A DNA stretch of 64,000 bases from the NCBI GenBank assembly GCA_002104905.1, contig MCFE01000029.1, positions 124,001-188,000 of the forward strand, written 5' to 3'. The notes under the pieces are model-generated. The model was not told the origin of the DNA and did not search any database. It saw nothing but the letters and a program-made list of their open reading frames with translations. Within the stretch, counting starts at the first letter, position 1; every line of letters begins with the position of its first letter. Source of the stretch: Basidiobolus meristosporus CBS 931.73 (lineage: Eukaryota > Basidiobolomycota > Basidiobolomycetes > Basidiobolales > Basidiobolaceae). Positions 32,640 to 41,906 of the stretch are shown one piece after another. A program made the position numbers and the translations under genes.

Positions 32640-33881
32640 TTAGTTGACCTTTTCGAAATATTCGATGGAATTCTTGGGGTCAGCTTTGATGGTGGGTGAA
32701 CCCTTCTTCCAGTTGGCAGGGCATACTGTAGAAACGGATTATTATTATTTGGCAACTCGCCACATCTATGGGAAATTGTGTTTACCTTCACCATGGGTAT
32801 CAGTGAACTGGATAGCTTCAATGAGACGTAAAGTTTCGTCAACGCTGCGGCCGATAGGAAGATCGTTGACTTGCATAACTCTGACATTGCCCTTAGGATC
32901 GATGATGAAGAGACCACTACAAAACCAGCTCAAGTTAGCAACAGCAGGAGCGAGGTAATCTGATTGGGACCAACCGAAGAGCGACCCCCTTGTCTTCGAT
33001 CAAGACGTCATAATCGGCGGAGATCTTCTTGGTAATGTCGGAGACTAGGAAGACGCGTGAGCACATGAATATTGGCCGCACTTGATGACAATGGACTTAC
33101 TCAAAGGGATCCTAGCAATTATACAAGTTGAAGCATGTTTAGCGACACATCTACAGGTATCCCTTGTGAATAGCTAAATGTTTCGGACTTACTTGATATC
33201 ACCCAAACCACCCTTGTTTCTAGCAAGGTTACTGTTTAAAGAACACGACTGTTAGACTCTACTATACATTCTCCCAATCAAATAAAGCCGTCTCCTACCA
33301 CCAGGCAAGGTGTGAGAATTCACTGTCAGTGGAAACTCCTACAACCTCGACGCCAAGTTCTTGGAATTCCTTGATACGGTCACTGAAAAGGGCTACTTTA
33401 GCGAATGAAGGGAATCTTCTGGGGTTAACTTAGTTCTTACCTGAAAGCCAAGAGCTCGGTAGGGCAAACAAAGGTGAAGTCCAAGGGCTTGTGGCGATGA
33501 AGGAGAGTATATGAGTCCTCTTGATTAAAGGAAACTTCAAACTGCAGTACTTACATAGAACACCATAACAAGGAACTTGCCATTGTAATCCTCCAACTTC
33601 AGTTCCTTGAACTGACCTTCAACGACAGCTTGTGCTCTCCAGGAGGGGGCAGCTTGCTAAGAATATGTCACAACAAAATGTAAGTATGCGCAGCAACATT
33701 TGGTTTACGCTGTCGGTCAACAACCCACCTGGACTTTCACGTGCTGGAGAGCTGGGAAAGACGAGAAAGCTCTAACACCAGTGAAGACAGAAGGCTTGGC
33801 TACCAGGCGAGGGGTAGCTCTAGGGATAGTAGAGGCGAGAACTCTTTGAGTACGGGGGAGTAAGGAACGGATAGCTTGCAT
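32640..33881 (-). CDS. 2-Cys peroxiredoxin, mitochondrial type
   Basis: Thioredoxin-dependent peroxidase that reduces H2O2 and organic hydroperoxides. About eight exons. The first encodes an Arg/Ser-rich, acid-free leader ([20 protein letters not shown]) that looks like a mitochondrial presequence. Core motifs follow: [20 protein letters not shown] with the peroxidatic Cys, [40 protein letters not shown], and VCPANWKKG with the resolving Cys, so it is a typical 2-Cys enzyme. The C-terminal YF helix is present as SIEYFEKVN, while GGLG-like text occurs as NKGGLGD; together these mark overoxidation-sensitive enzymes. Seven short introns are unusually many for a gene of this size. One donor (CG|GTTGGT) is weak but required by the frame. 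Confidence 0.93.
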
Positions 33882-34094
33882 ATTAACCAATACAAATCAA
33901 GGCGAATTAGCAATGAAGAACAACGTTACCTTAAATGTCAAAAATTTTTGTCCCTTGGCTCAGCACAGGGATAAAGAATATGGGGAAGCTAGCGTCAGCA
34001 AAATGGCCACTTCCATGTATGGGCATGAAAGATTGTCACAATCAAAAGCGTGAGTTTTATTTGGTTTAAACGGAAGATGATCAATCAAAGTTGG

Positions 34095-34859
34095 TTACTT
34101 GGGGTTCTGAAAGGTTGTTTTCAGGACCCCTTCCAATATAAAAGCAGTCAACCCCCAGACATCCACGCCAAGCCCTTCGGGCCCTTTGAACAACGGTATG
34201 GAGAATGACATGCCACAAAATTTTTTGAGCGATCTTTGCAACGGATCGAAGAGTTGTTCCGGAGTTAAAGAAAACACTCCGGAGACCTCAGCAGGATTGT
34301 AAGCCACTTCTTGCGGGACAACCGACTTCTTGATGAACCCCAAAAAGGGATAAACTCTCGTGGTTAGTGTGCGGTTGGGAAGGGTGGTGTGTTGGCCAAG
34401 TACTTCAATGTCTTCCGTATGTATAGAAATTTCCTCTCGCGTTTCCCTGAGTGCAGCGGCAAGCAGCGTCTTATCTTTAGGATCCTTCCTTCCCCCGGGA
34501 AAACTATATTCTTACGAGTCAATGGATTGCTGACAAATTCGTGGTAGTAGATAACCTGGTTACTACCTTACTTCACCTCTATGCAGATTCATGTTATCAC
34601 TTCTTACGGTAAACAAAATGCTGGTTTTTCCTTCTACCATGTAAAAGGGAACTAGGGCAGCAACCTCCTTGAGTGTCTTACTTATGTCATACTTAAAGGT
34701 GTACGGCGGTGTGGCGGAAAGGCGATTCCTTAGGCGCTCTTTCATTGTCTCTAAGCTGGTAGTATCCAGCTTCAGTAAGCTAGTATCTACAGTCCACGAA
34801 TCTAACGACTTGGTTTGAGTGGAGAAAGGTTTCGTACGGTTAAGAAATACACTGATCAC
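34095..34859 (-). CDS. Nudix hydrolase, CoA diphosphatase (NUDT7/NUDT8/PCD1) type
   Basis: Two exons (34567-34859, 34095-34503) joined across a 63-nt intron give 233 residues. The splice rebuilds HRGEVSFPGGRKDP, leading into a full Nudix box: GGRKDPKDKTLLAAALRETREEISI (quoted here by its key residues G, E, R-E-x-x-E-E). The preceding LVPFYMVEGKTSILFTVRSD and the HRGEVSFPGG segment are typical of CoA pyrophosphatases that cleave CoA or acyl-CoA to phosphopantetheine and 3',5'-ADP. The N-terminus MISVFLNRTKPFSTQTKSL is basic and Ser-rich and could be a mitochondrial leader. There is no C-terminal SKL-like peroxisomal signal (ends QNPK). Confidence 0.88.
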
Positions 34860-35072
34860 TTTACATCTTTGCGACTAAGAGGTGTACTTCAAGAAATTCA
34901 TAGTATCTGTTTAAATCTAACAACACCAACATTTCCTGTATTAATCCAAGTAATAAAATAATCCATCGGATTACTTGATGTAAACTCTAAGGGAATTATC
35001 CACTCCTGTGATTTCGTACGTAATAGGCGAACATCAATTTCAAGTTGGTTTTGACCCCAAGTCACATCACCC

Positions 35073-35806
35073 AATATAGATCCAACATCAGATGAAGAGT
35101 ATCTAGATGCTCATATTCAGGTCATAAGTTTCTCAAAACCACACTTTGCGAAAGCCACTAACCGATTAGCTATCAATAGAATGCCCGCTATTTTGATATC
35201 AAGGCAATCAGGGACCACACCAACAGTCTTCCTCATATTTTGCCAAGCCCCGAGTTTTTCGCTCGCTCAGTTGGTAGACGCCGCTCCATAGCAATAGATT
35301 TCTTTGTGTCCTGCTGACGTATGGCTTATCATGCCAGGTGAATTGGGAATTTCGCAAGAGGACATGCTAGCTGTTTACGACACCACTGGGATATTCTCGT
35401 CTCCTAGGGTATACTGGACGTTCAGGGTAATTAAATTTCGCTGTATGCTCTATTGAGTTGATCAGATTCAATGGAGTGGAACCAGAGCCTCGTGCAGGCC
35501 TATTCAGCGGCCATATACCAAACTCCGCTAGCCTCCCATTCGCCGAAGTAATTGACCCAGATAAAAAGGTCATGCGTTCCCCGCAGGAGTTAGCCAGATT
35601 GCTCAAGGATCTTGGGATTGATGTCAACCAGAAAATCATAACATCCTGTGATACTTCGTCGTATCAATCCTGCTCATCTACCCTGCCTCTAATCTCGGAA
35701 TCACACAGGAAGTGGCGTGAGCGCTGCAGTCATTTACCTGGCCCTAGAGACTGTCGGAGCTAAAAACCTAGCGCTCTACGACGGTTACAAAATCTCCAAA
35801 TTGTAG
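35073..35806 (+). pseudogene. decayed rhodanese / 3-mercaptopyruvate sulfurtransferase gene
   Basis: Pieces of a two-domain sulfurtransferase can be followed through plausible exons: 35073-35120 (SDEEYLDAHIQ), 35180-35273 (NARYFDIKAIRDHTN, LPHILPSPEFFARSVG), 35338-35425 (ELGISQEDMLAVYDTTG, IFSSPRVYWTF), 35466-35650 (RFNGVEPEPRAGLFSGHIPN through IITSC) and 35709-35806 (GSGVSAAVIYLALETVGAK). Only about 40 bp separate the N-domain YWTF block from the C-domain RFNGVEPEP block, so roughly 100 residues normally lying between them are missing. The active-site loop TSCGSGVSA is interrupted by a stretch with AT-AG ends, and the protein stops at LYDGYKISKL without the usual SWTEW ending. No convincing start codon is visible. 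I read it as a relic. Confidence 0.75.
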
Positions 35807-36040
35807 TTTTTGTATCAACAGGCCTCTCTTTATCTCTAATGTGTTTATTGAGCTGAATGATATGACAGAGTGGAATAAACCAATGATTCTAGGTAAACAA
35901 AAGATGAACTATATATGAAGCCCCCAAGAAGATTGGAGTTTATGTACACATAGAAGCGTTTGCTGCGTCCAAAGCCTCATTCGGAGATGAAGGGCGGTGA
36001 GAATAAACTATAGAGGTGAATGCGTGGGGGAATATTAGGG

Positions 36041-37279
36041 CTACTTGTGAGTAGACACTAGATAGAATGTAATCTTGTCACATTCGTGCATTAAGGCACT
36101 CTGTAGCTCCTCTTCACTTGAGACGAAGAACGCCCTGTTCTCGGTGAGTCGATAAACAAGTGATTTCCCAATCAGATCGTCTGTCTGCTGGCCACATAGC
36201 CTGAATTTTAACAAAATCTTGTCGTATAAATCATCATAACTGATGGATCGATGGACTCGGAGAATAACGATGGTATCATCATTTAGGATGGCCTTCACCT
36301 TAATGAAAGTCAAAGAATCCACATCTAGATCTTCGGTAACAGCGGCAGCAGCCGACAGGGAATTGGTCGATGTAGCTTTACGCAAAGTACGAGGTCCGAG
36401 AGAGCGTTGTCCCCGTCCAATTGTTCCAGAACGACGGAGATTGCTGGATGTAGGGAATAGGATGGGCGACGCGGGTGTTGGCGTAGGGGAGGAAGCACAG
36501 GAAAATTCCCCCATTGGGGGAAGAATCGTTTGAACTAGAACTGGGTCCATGTAGCGCAAATTCCATGGAGCAACGATACCAGGCTTACTACTGCCATATT
36601 CATCATCATCATCGATATTAGGTGATTCAACTTTTGACCATGTTACGCGATCCTCACTCTCACCTAACATGGCACTTCGCGCGCGTCTAAGGATAGGCTT
36701 GATAACTGAAATGGTACTGTGCCTGGTGCTAAAACTATCGAGGAATGAGATTTCCTTCTCCGGCGAATTCATTTTAACTTCTGCTGTGGTTGATAGATCG
36801 ATTGCCGAATCGAATCGAGCGTCGTTTTCGTCCTCCACTTCAAAGTCAGGGTATCCAGTACCAAACTGTTTCCTCATGTGTTTGATGTCACTATCCCACA
36901 GTCCGAAGAACTCCAGCACCACTGGAGAAGTCAAGACCATGACCGGGTTTTGGAATAATTTTTTTACAAATTGATCAAGGCGGTCTCTTACCTTCTGTGG
37001 TGAAGGCGGGATCATTAAGAAGTTTCGTCTACGGAACTGGATGGTTGGGATTTCATGATCAGCCTGTCCAAGACGAAGAGAAAGCTCGGAGAAATCTTCT
37101 TGCGTGCGGTATATAACGTACGGTCTCTTTGTCCTGCTTCCAGCGTTGACAGTCTCGACGTCGAAGTCAGCAGGGATCACATGGACGGTGAACCAGTGCT
37201 TTCTATCGCTTCTCTTCTCAAAACCACCAATGGTAACTGCCGAGATAACCGGTGCTAATTTGACACTGGAACCAAGCAT
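36041..37279 (-). CDS. PX-PB1 domain protein
   Basis: Intronless, 412 residues. An N-terminal PX domain at about residues 12-125 has RKHWFTVHVIPADF, KRPYVIYRTQEDFSELSLRL, a basic RRRNFLMIPPSPQKVRDRLD segment and VVLEFFGLWDSD. A Ser/Arg-rich linker follows with likely kinase sites (RRARSAM, LRRSGTIG). A C-terminal PB1 domain at about 325-410 starts FIKVKAILNDDTIVILRV, with the basic lysine of PB1 domains, and ends LVYRLTENRAFFVSSEEELQ. PX binds phosphoinositides; PB1 pairs with other PB1 domains. PX plus PB1 occurs in Bem1/p40phox-type polarity and NADPH oxidase adaptors, but no SH3 domain is present here. It is divergent from the cysteine-rich membrane protein at 37851, and a damaged paralogue lies at 39073-40422. 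Confidence 0.82.
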   Translation of the reverse strand: MLGSSVKLAPVISAVTIGGFEKRSDRKHWFTVHVIPADFDVETVNAGSRTKRPYVIYRTQEDFSELSLRLGQADHEIPTIQFRRRNFLMIPPSPQKVRDRLDQFVKKLFQNPVMVLTSPVVLEFFGLWDSDIKHMRKQFGTGYPDFEVEDENDARFDSAIDLSTTAEVKMNSPEKEISFLDSFSTRHSTISVIKPILRRARSAMLGESEDRVTWSKVESPNIDDDDEYGSSKPGIVAPWNLRYMDPVLVQTILPPMGEFSCASSPTPTPASPILFPTSSNLRRSGTIGRGQRSLGPRTLRKATSTNSLSAAAAVTEDLDVDSLTFIKVKAILNDDTIVILRVHRSISYDDLYDKILLKFRLCGQQTDDLIGKSLVYRLTENRAFFVSSEEELQSALMHECDKITFYLVSTHK

Positions 37280-37850
37280 GGATTGGATGGGAATTAGCTG
37301 GCCTCAGCACAGATTCGAGCGAACAAAAGGGGTTTCTATCAATAAAGTAGGGAAGGGAGAAACTCTATGTCTAGTGAAATGTGAACATTGGCCAGCCAGA
37401 GCGGCGCTATATTTATGAGCCACCTCAAACCTCATTTATGCACTGGCTTATCTTCCTTGAAAATCGCCATTGTTACGCTCTTTTTGTTTGAGGTGTGGAG
37501 GCCTCCGTATCTTTTGGAAACCCGTGAAACTGAATGTTGGTCACAATGTGCATTATATGGAGATCGCCATTGTCCATCATTGTAAATCTCGTGTGGAGAG
37601 ATCACATAACTTCAGAAAATTTCTTACTGGTAGGGTCTGATTACATGCAAGGCCTAGGTTGAAGTTATAAATAGACGACTGTAGCCTACACCGATGTCGT
37701 GTTAGCCTTGATCAAAGACCCTGTTCGAATATTCTTCAAGATATATAAGGCCAGCTATGATGTCACGCAACAGCCATCAGTGTGAATATATAAGTGCATC
37801 TGAAGAGTAAGCTTAACGGTCATATCCCCTTAGTTTAATAATACCGATCG
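37280..37850. promoter_or_regulatory. divergent intergenic region between PX-PB1 gene and cysteine-rich membrane protein
   Basis: 571 bp. TATA-like sites face each gene: ATAAATATA on the minus strand near 37409-37417 for the PX-PB1 gene, and ATATATAAG near 37739 and again near 37784 for the plus-strand gene. No coding feature is seen. Confidence 0.5.
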
Positions 37851-38636
37851 ATGCGAAGCAAACTAACCCTAGCATACATTGTACTGAGCGTATCTACAGC
37901 GCTTGCCTATCTTGTCGGGGACTCCTGCAACCCAGGAAACCTGTTGAAAAATGATGGGCCCTGCAAGAACATCACACTGACCTGTGATGACTCCGCGAAC
38001 AGATGTGCTCTCCGGGGGTGCCGCATTGACGAAGAGATCTACGACTGGCCAAGCGAGATCCAACTCCCACCGATGTGTAACTCCACCGAATATTGCCCAG
38101 ACAACCAACTTGGTTGCCTACCCAAAGTCAAATCAAACGAGATTTGCAGTGTTTCTCGAGATGATTCCTGCGAGGGAGAGAATAGCATATGTCTTAACCA
38201 ACGGTGTCTCTCGAAAAACATCCAGCTTGGACAAACATGTATCATTGATAACACCAGCGCTTACCTAGTTAATCGGGACAACTGCTTGAAGGGATATTTC
38301 TGCTCAACGAACAGTAATCTATGCGTGATTGCGCTGGAAAACAAGGAGCCCTGCTTTGAGGATCGACAATGCCGTTCTGGTACCTGTAAAAGCAACATTT
38401 GCCAAGACGAGGTGGAGTACAACCACTTCCCAGTATGGGGATATGTGGTGATTGTTGTTGGTTGTGTACTGGTGATAGGCCTCTGTATCTTGTTTGTCTA
38501 CATTCGCCGGCGCCGTCGCGTGAATGCTTACAAACAATCAATGGCTGAGCTTGAATCGTACCGCCAGTCGATAATCACCAACATGTCCCCTACCCCTTCA
38601 CATGAATCTACCGAACAATTCAAGAATTCCCATTAA
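37851..38636 (+). CDS. type I membrane protein with 20-cysteine ectodomain
   Basis: Intronless, 261 residues. A signal peptide (MRSKLTLAYIVLSVSTALAY) precedes an ectodomain with exactly 20 cysteines between residues 26 and about 187, enough for ten disulfides, with potential N-glycosylation sites (NIT, NST, NTS). Spacing such as CSVSRDDSCEGENSICLNQR and CFEDRQCRSGTCKSNICQD recalls EGF- or dickkopf-like knots but matches no family I can name. One transmembrane helix (YVVIVVGCVLVIGLCILFVY) is followed by RRRRR as stop-transfer signal and a short Ser/Thr-rich cytosolic tail. It looks like a surface sensor or adhesion protein. It shares a divergent promoter region with the PX-PB1 gene. Confidence 0.82.
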   Translation: MRSKLTLAYIVLSVSTALAYLVGDSCNPGNLLKNDGPCKNITLTCDDSANRCALRGCRIDEEIYDWPSEIQLPPMCNSTEYCPDNQLGCLPKVKSNEICSVSRDDSCEGENSICLNQRCLSKNIQLGQTCIIDNTSAYLVNRDNCLKGYFCSTNSNLCVIALENKEPCFEDRQCRSGTCKSNICQDEVEYNHFPVWGYVVIVVGCVLVIGLCILFVYIRRRRRVNAYKQSMAELESYRQSIITNMSPTPSHESTEQFKNSH

Positions 38637-39072
38637 CCCTATCCATTAACTGTATACATAGTTCGTACTTCCTACATAGACTGATTCCATTGGTAAACCA
38701 CGCATTCATTGAATCTTGCGCCCAGATCTTAATAAAACATATATCTATCATAATTTAAAAAACTGTGTTTACCTAATGCCAATTGGATCAAAGGTATCTA
38801 TATATATATATAAGGGTGGTATTTATGTATATACTTGAAATGTGATCTAAATTAGCTTGACCACTTCCGGAATTGGACCAGGCCATATTATAGATTTGGT
38901 TAAAATTAATTCATGTACAGTTGGTGCAAATCAAATGCCCGGATTATGTTACATTGATCGCATCTAAAGGTATGTCCAGAAGAATCCCGCTTCTACATAA
39001 TGACGTTGAGATTCCTCTAGGGAACAAATAGAGGGATAATGAGTCAATGGTTGACGCGGATTTGGATTCATC
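38637..39072. other. convergent intergenic gap
   Basis: 436 bp between the membrane-protein gene and the PX-PB1 relic. It contains AATAAA near 38731 and a short (TA)n run (38800-38812). No gene is supported. Confidence 0.4.
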
Positions 39073-40422
39073 TTATGACGCGCCATTCATGATGGCGCGA
39101 ACGTCCTCATCACTCTCCACTGCGATGAAATGGGAATCTGCGGTTCGATGAATTAGCTGGAGTGAGTAAACTCTATCCTTCGTGTACCCGGCCTGTACAA
39201 ACGCCTTGGTAATCACTTCTTGCAGTGCGGAAGCGGAGATATTACTTGGGATCGGGATGACCACGCAGCATTCGGAATTCAAAACCACCTTCAACATAAT
39301 GATTCTGCGTGCGATCAAAGCTGAGTCTCCGGTGGAGTTTTGGGCAAGGTTGACCGGTCTCTCTGAGCCTCTCGATTTGGCCTTATTATCAAAGATATCT
39401 CTCGGTTTGGATCTGATCATAGACTCAGAATTCTGTCTTCTCAGGGAGGCAAGCATGGTTTTCTGATGCAGTGAGGCCATGGTATTTTGTCGACGTAAGC
39501 CCGAATTTTGCATCGGTATAGAATGTAAACTAGAGAGAGAGTTATGCCTCTTCAATGATCCAGAGGAGTCCTGGTGCCGAAGAGCAGAGGGGGAGCTCTG
39601 TTTCCGATGACCCTGGTGGGAGCCCTCCTGAAAGTAGCGTTCACGTAGACTCCCATTACTCAAAGATCGATACGAGATGTATCCCGAGTCCCTATTTCGA
39701 CCGGATATTTCTTCACTACCAGTAGGTGTATTCAGATCAGCCACCTCGCGCATCCAAAGGAACTCATCTAATAACTTGGAGGAAGGCAGATAAATAACAC
39801 ATTTGTCGATCTGGTCGATGATGACCCCACGTAGATCATCGTTGGTGGCGATGACCACGATACTGTTATCCAGCTTGTAGGCTAAAACCACCGATTCAAA
39901 GTCCTCCAGTTTGAGTGCCTGGTTCTCGCAAAATTTCTCGAAAATTTGTTTCCGGAGGTCGTCATAGGAGATGCTACGGGCCACTAGGATGTTGACGATA
40001 TTCTCGGCGATCAGTATCACTTAAATTCGCACGAATGGTGTGATGACCGTCACGTTGTCGCTACGAGCAGGGCGACAACTGTACGATCGAATGAGTGTAC
40101 TCTCCTTGCTTTGCCATGCCGCTTTCTCTTTAGTCGTCATGTGCCGCACATTCCAGTCACTAGGGAGGCTCGCTAGCTTCAATGAATCAATTGCCTCTAT
40201 AACCGAGCTGACAATGGGAATGGTTGCACCACCAAGATCGATGGAGGTTGGAACAGAGCTCGAAAGATCTCTCATATCGGATTCCCATAGGCCAAAAAAC
40301 TCGGCGAAACACGTGGAATTGCGAATGTTGAGAGGGAGCTGGAATACCCAAGATAGAAACTCAATCCAATTTACCATTTTCGACGCCAAAACAATCGAAC
40401 ACAGCATTTCCAGCAACCTCAT
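39073..40422 (-). pseudogene. PX-PB1 paralogue with truncated PX and in-frame stop in PB1
   Basis: One continuous minus-strand frame broken by TAA at 40021-40023. Upstream of it, MVNWIEFLSWVFQLPLNIRN then CFAEFFGLWESDMRDL aligns with the second half of the PX domain of the 36041-37279 protein; the first PX half is missing. Downstream, VILIAENIVNILVARSISYD matches its PB1 start, and the stop falls where that protein has the PB1 lysine. The linker has three similar basophilic-kinase-like units (LKRHNSLSSLH, LRRQNTMASLH, LRRQNSESM). A second PB1-like domain closes the protein (IIMLKVVLNSECCVVIPIPS then LQEVITKAFVQAGY). It could be a pseudogene, or a sequencing error could hide an intact downstream tandem-PB1 protein. 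Confidence 0.7.
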
Positions 40423-40950
40423 TGGCCCACTGGATTACACGAGTTTGGTTGCTCACAAGTTTAACATGTAAAGAGAAATTGGATAGGGCGCTCTTTGACT
40501 TGCAAGATTAAACGGGTTACTTTCCTAGCCCTAACCCTAATTATCTTCCACCGATATGATCAAAAGTCCACATTTGGGATTCAACCACCATGCCAACCCT
40601 AACCCCACTATCGAGGCATTACATATGGTCCATGATGGAGTGAAATATTGGATGCGCATGTTCAGCGACTAACTGACCGAAAAAATCCCTCGTGAAACGC
40701 TGCCAATATGATCGGAAAAGCAGTTCCAGTAAAGAGGGCATCCTGGATTGAGGAGAAACAAGCCCGTCATCTGATCGAAAATAGGTTGAGGGAGCGAGGT
40801 GAATCATCCAGAGATTCACAGTTCATCTCAATCATTGTTGTCATGCAACTTGACATCTGACTGTCCTGTCATTCGCTTTTGCTACCAGACAGGTGTGTAT
40901 ATAAGAGTGAAGTGCGTTCGACGATACTTATCATACTGTTGCAAGTCATA
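40423..40950. promoter_or_regulatory. intergenic; telomere-like motifs and TATA box of the next gene
   Basis: CCCTAACCCTAA at 40529-40540 and AACCCTAACCCC at 40595-40606 resemble the TTAGGG telomere unit or a telobox. TATATAAG at 40898-40905 lies 46 bp before the ATG at 40951 and is the likely core promoter. The minus-strand frame at 40619-40819 is not supported. Confidence 0.5.
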
Positions 40951-41470
40951 ATGTCTTCCACTAGCAACTCTGGCCCTCATTCCCAGCCCCTCAACATACC
41001 AGGCCGCCGGCGTGCTCTTTCCGTCGGAACTTCCCTTGGCAGACAGTCTTTCAACCACATCACATGCACCTCTCCAACTAGCCCTAAATTCATGAGTAGT
41101 TTCACCGAGAAGTCAAGGAGCTTCAATGGCTCTGGCTCTCCTCCAAACTCCCCACCCAACGCTAACTTCACCAGCTACTTCCAGATCCTAAACAGCGTAA
41201 GTGTAAAATGCCCCACTAACCATCACCAACGTACGAGTGAACTAATTGGCTCTATAGAAATCAAACCAGTTTCCTGAAACTTCTCCTCAAGGTGAGTTAG
41301 AATGAATTGCCATTGGATGACCAGAACCAATTCTAATCCGTTTCTTGGCAGGAAATAAGCTTCTACCCCCTCATGCAAGAGTACAAGCCTTGAAAACCCC
41401 GAAAAATATTCCAGATCGCCCTGCATCACCTATGCGTAGCATGATCTTAAATGGCCAGTTTTTGGACTGA
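40951..41470 (+). CDS. small Ser/Pro-rich probable phosphoprotein
   Basis: Three exons (40951-41196, 41258-41291, 41352-41470) give 132 residues in frame to TGA. It is unstructured-looking and rich in Ser, Pro and Asn. A basic PKA-like site (RRRALSV) lies near residue 19, Ser-Pro sites cluster (TSPTSPK, GSPPNSPPN, ETSPQG, PASPMRS), and there is a short C-terminal NGQFLD. There is no signal peptide or membrane helix. No family is recognised. TATA box placement, clean splice sites and a conserved-looking C-terminus support a real gene. A regulatory phosphoprotein is the simplest reading, but it is inference. Confidence 0.65.
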
Positions 41471-41906
41471 GCAATGCACTCTATTGACCCTTGAAGGGTA
41501 CCTCATGTATTATATATGGTATCATTATCAATATAAATAGTGAATAAATAAGTATCCCAAAGAAACCGGTATTCAGAGTAGAAAACCAATCCAAGCATGC
41601 AGCGGATGACTGTTTTTTAGTGTCTCCACCATGCCCACGGAGGATTTCTGGCCTTCCGTATCGAAAATGCTTGCACATATTGGAGGTAGGGGGAATGAAG
41701 AAAGATTGGGAAGCCGTCGGCTGGGGTGAACCTACCCCACGCCATAGGTTATATGGAGAATATTGAGATTTGCCCACATGGCATCGCATATGTGCCTCTA
41801 GCCTCAACCTCTCCTATTACGACGACACTAAAAAGCCTGGAAGGACAGACTTCGACAGAGTTACTTGCTTCTGGTCCAGTCTGTTAAAAATCGCTCCCTC
41901 CATCCC
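41471..41906. other. intergenic gap before chitosanase
   Basis: 436 bp with no supported gene; presumably the promoter of the chitosanase gene. An in-frame ATG at 41865 would add 14 residues to that protein. Confidence 0.4.

Noticed and set aside
35262-35300. tRNA-like string GCTCGCTCAGTTGGTAGA
   Set aside because: It resembles a tRNA D-arm but has no acceptor stem, anticodon arm or B box; it is part of a rhodanese exon (FFARSVG) and intron start.
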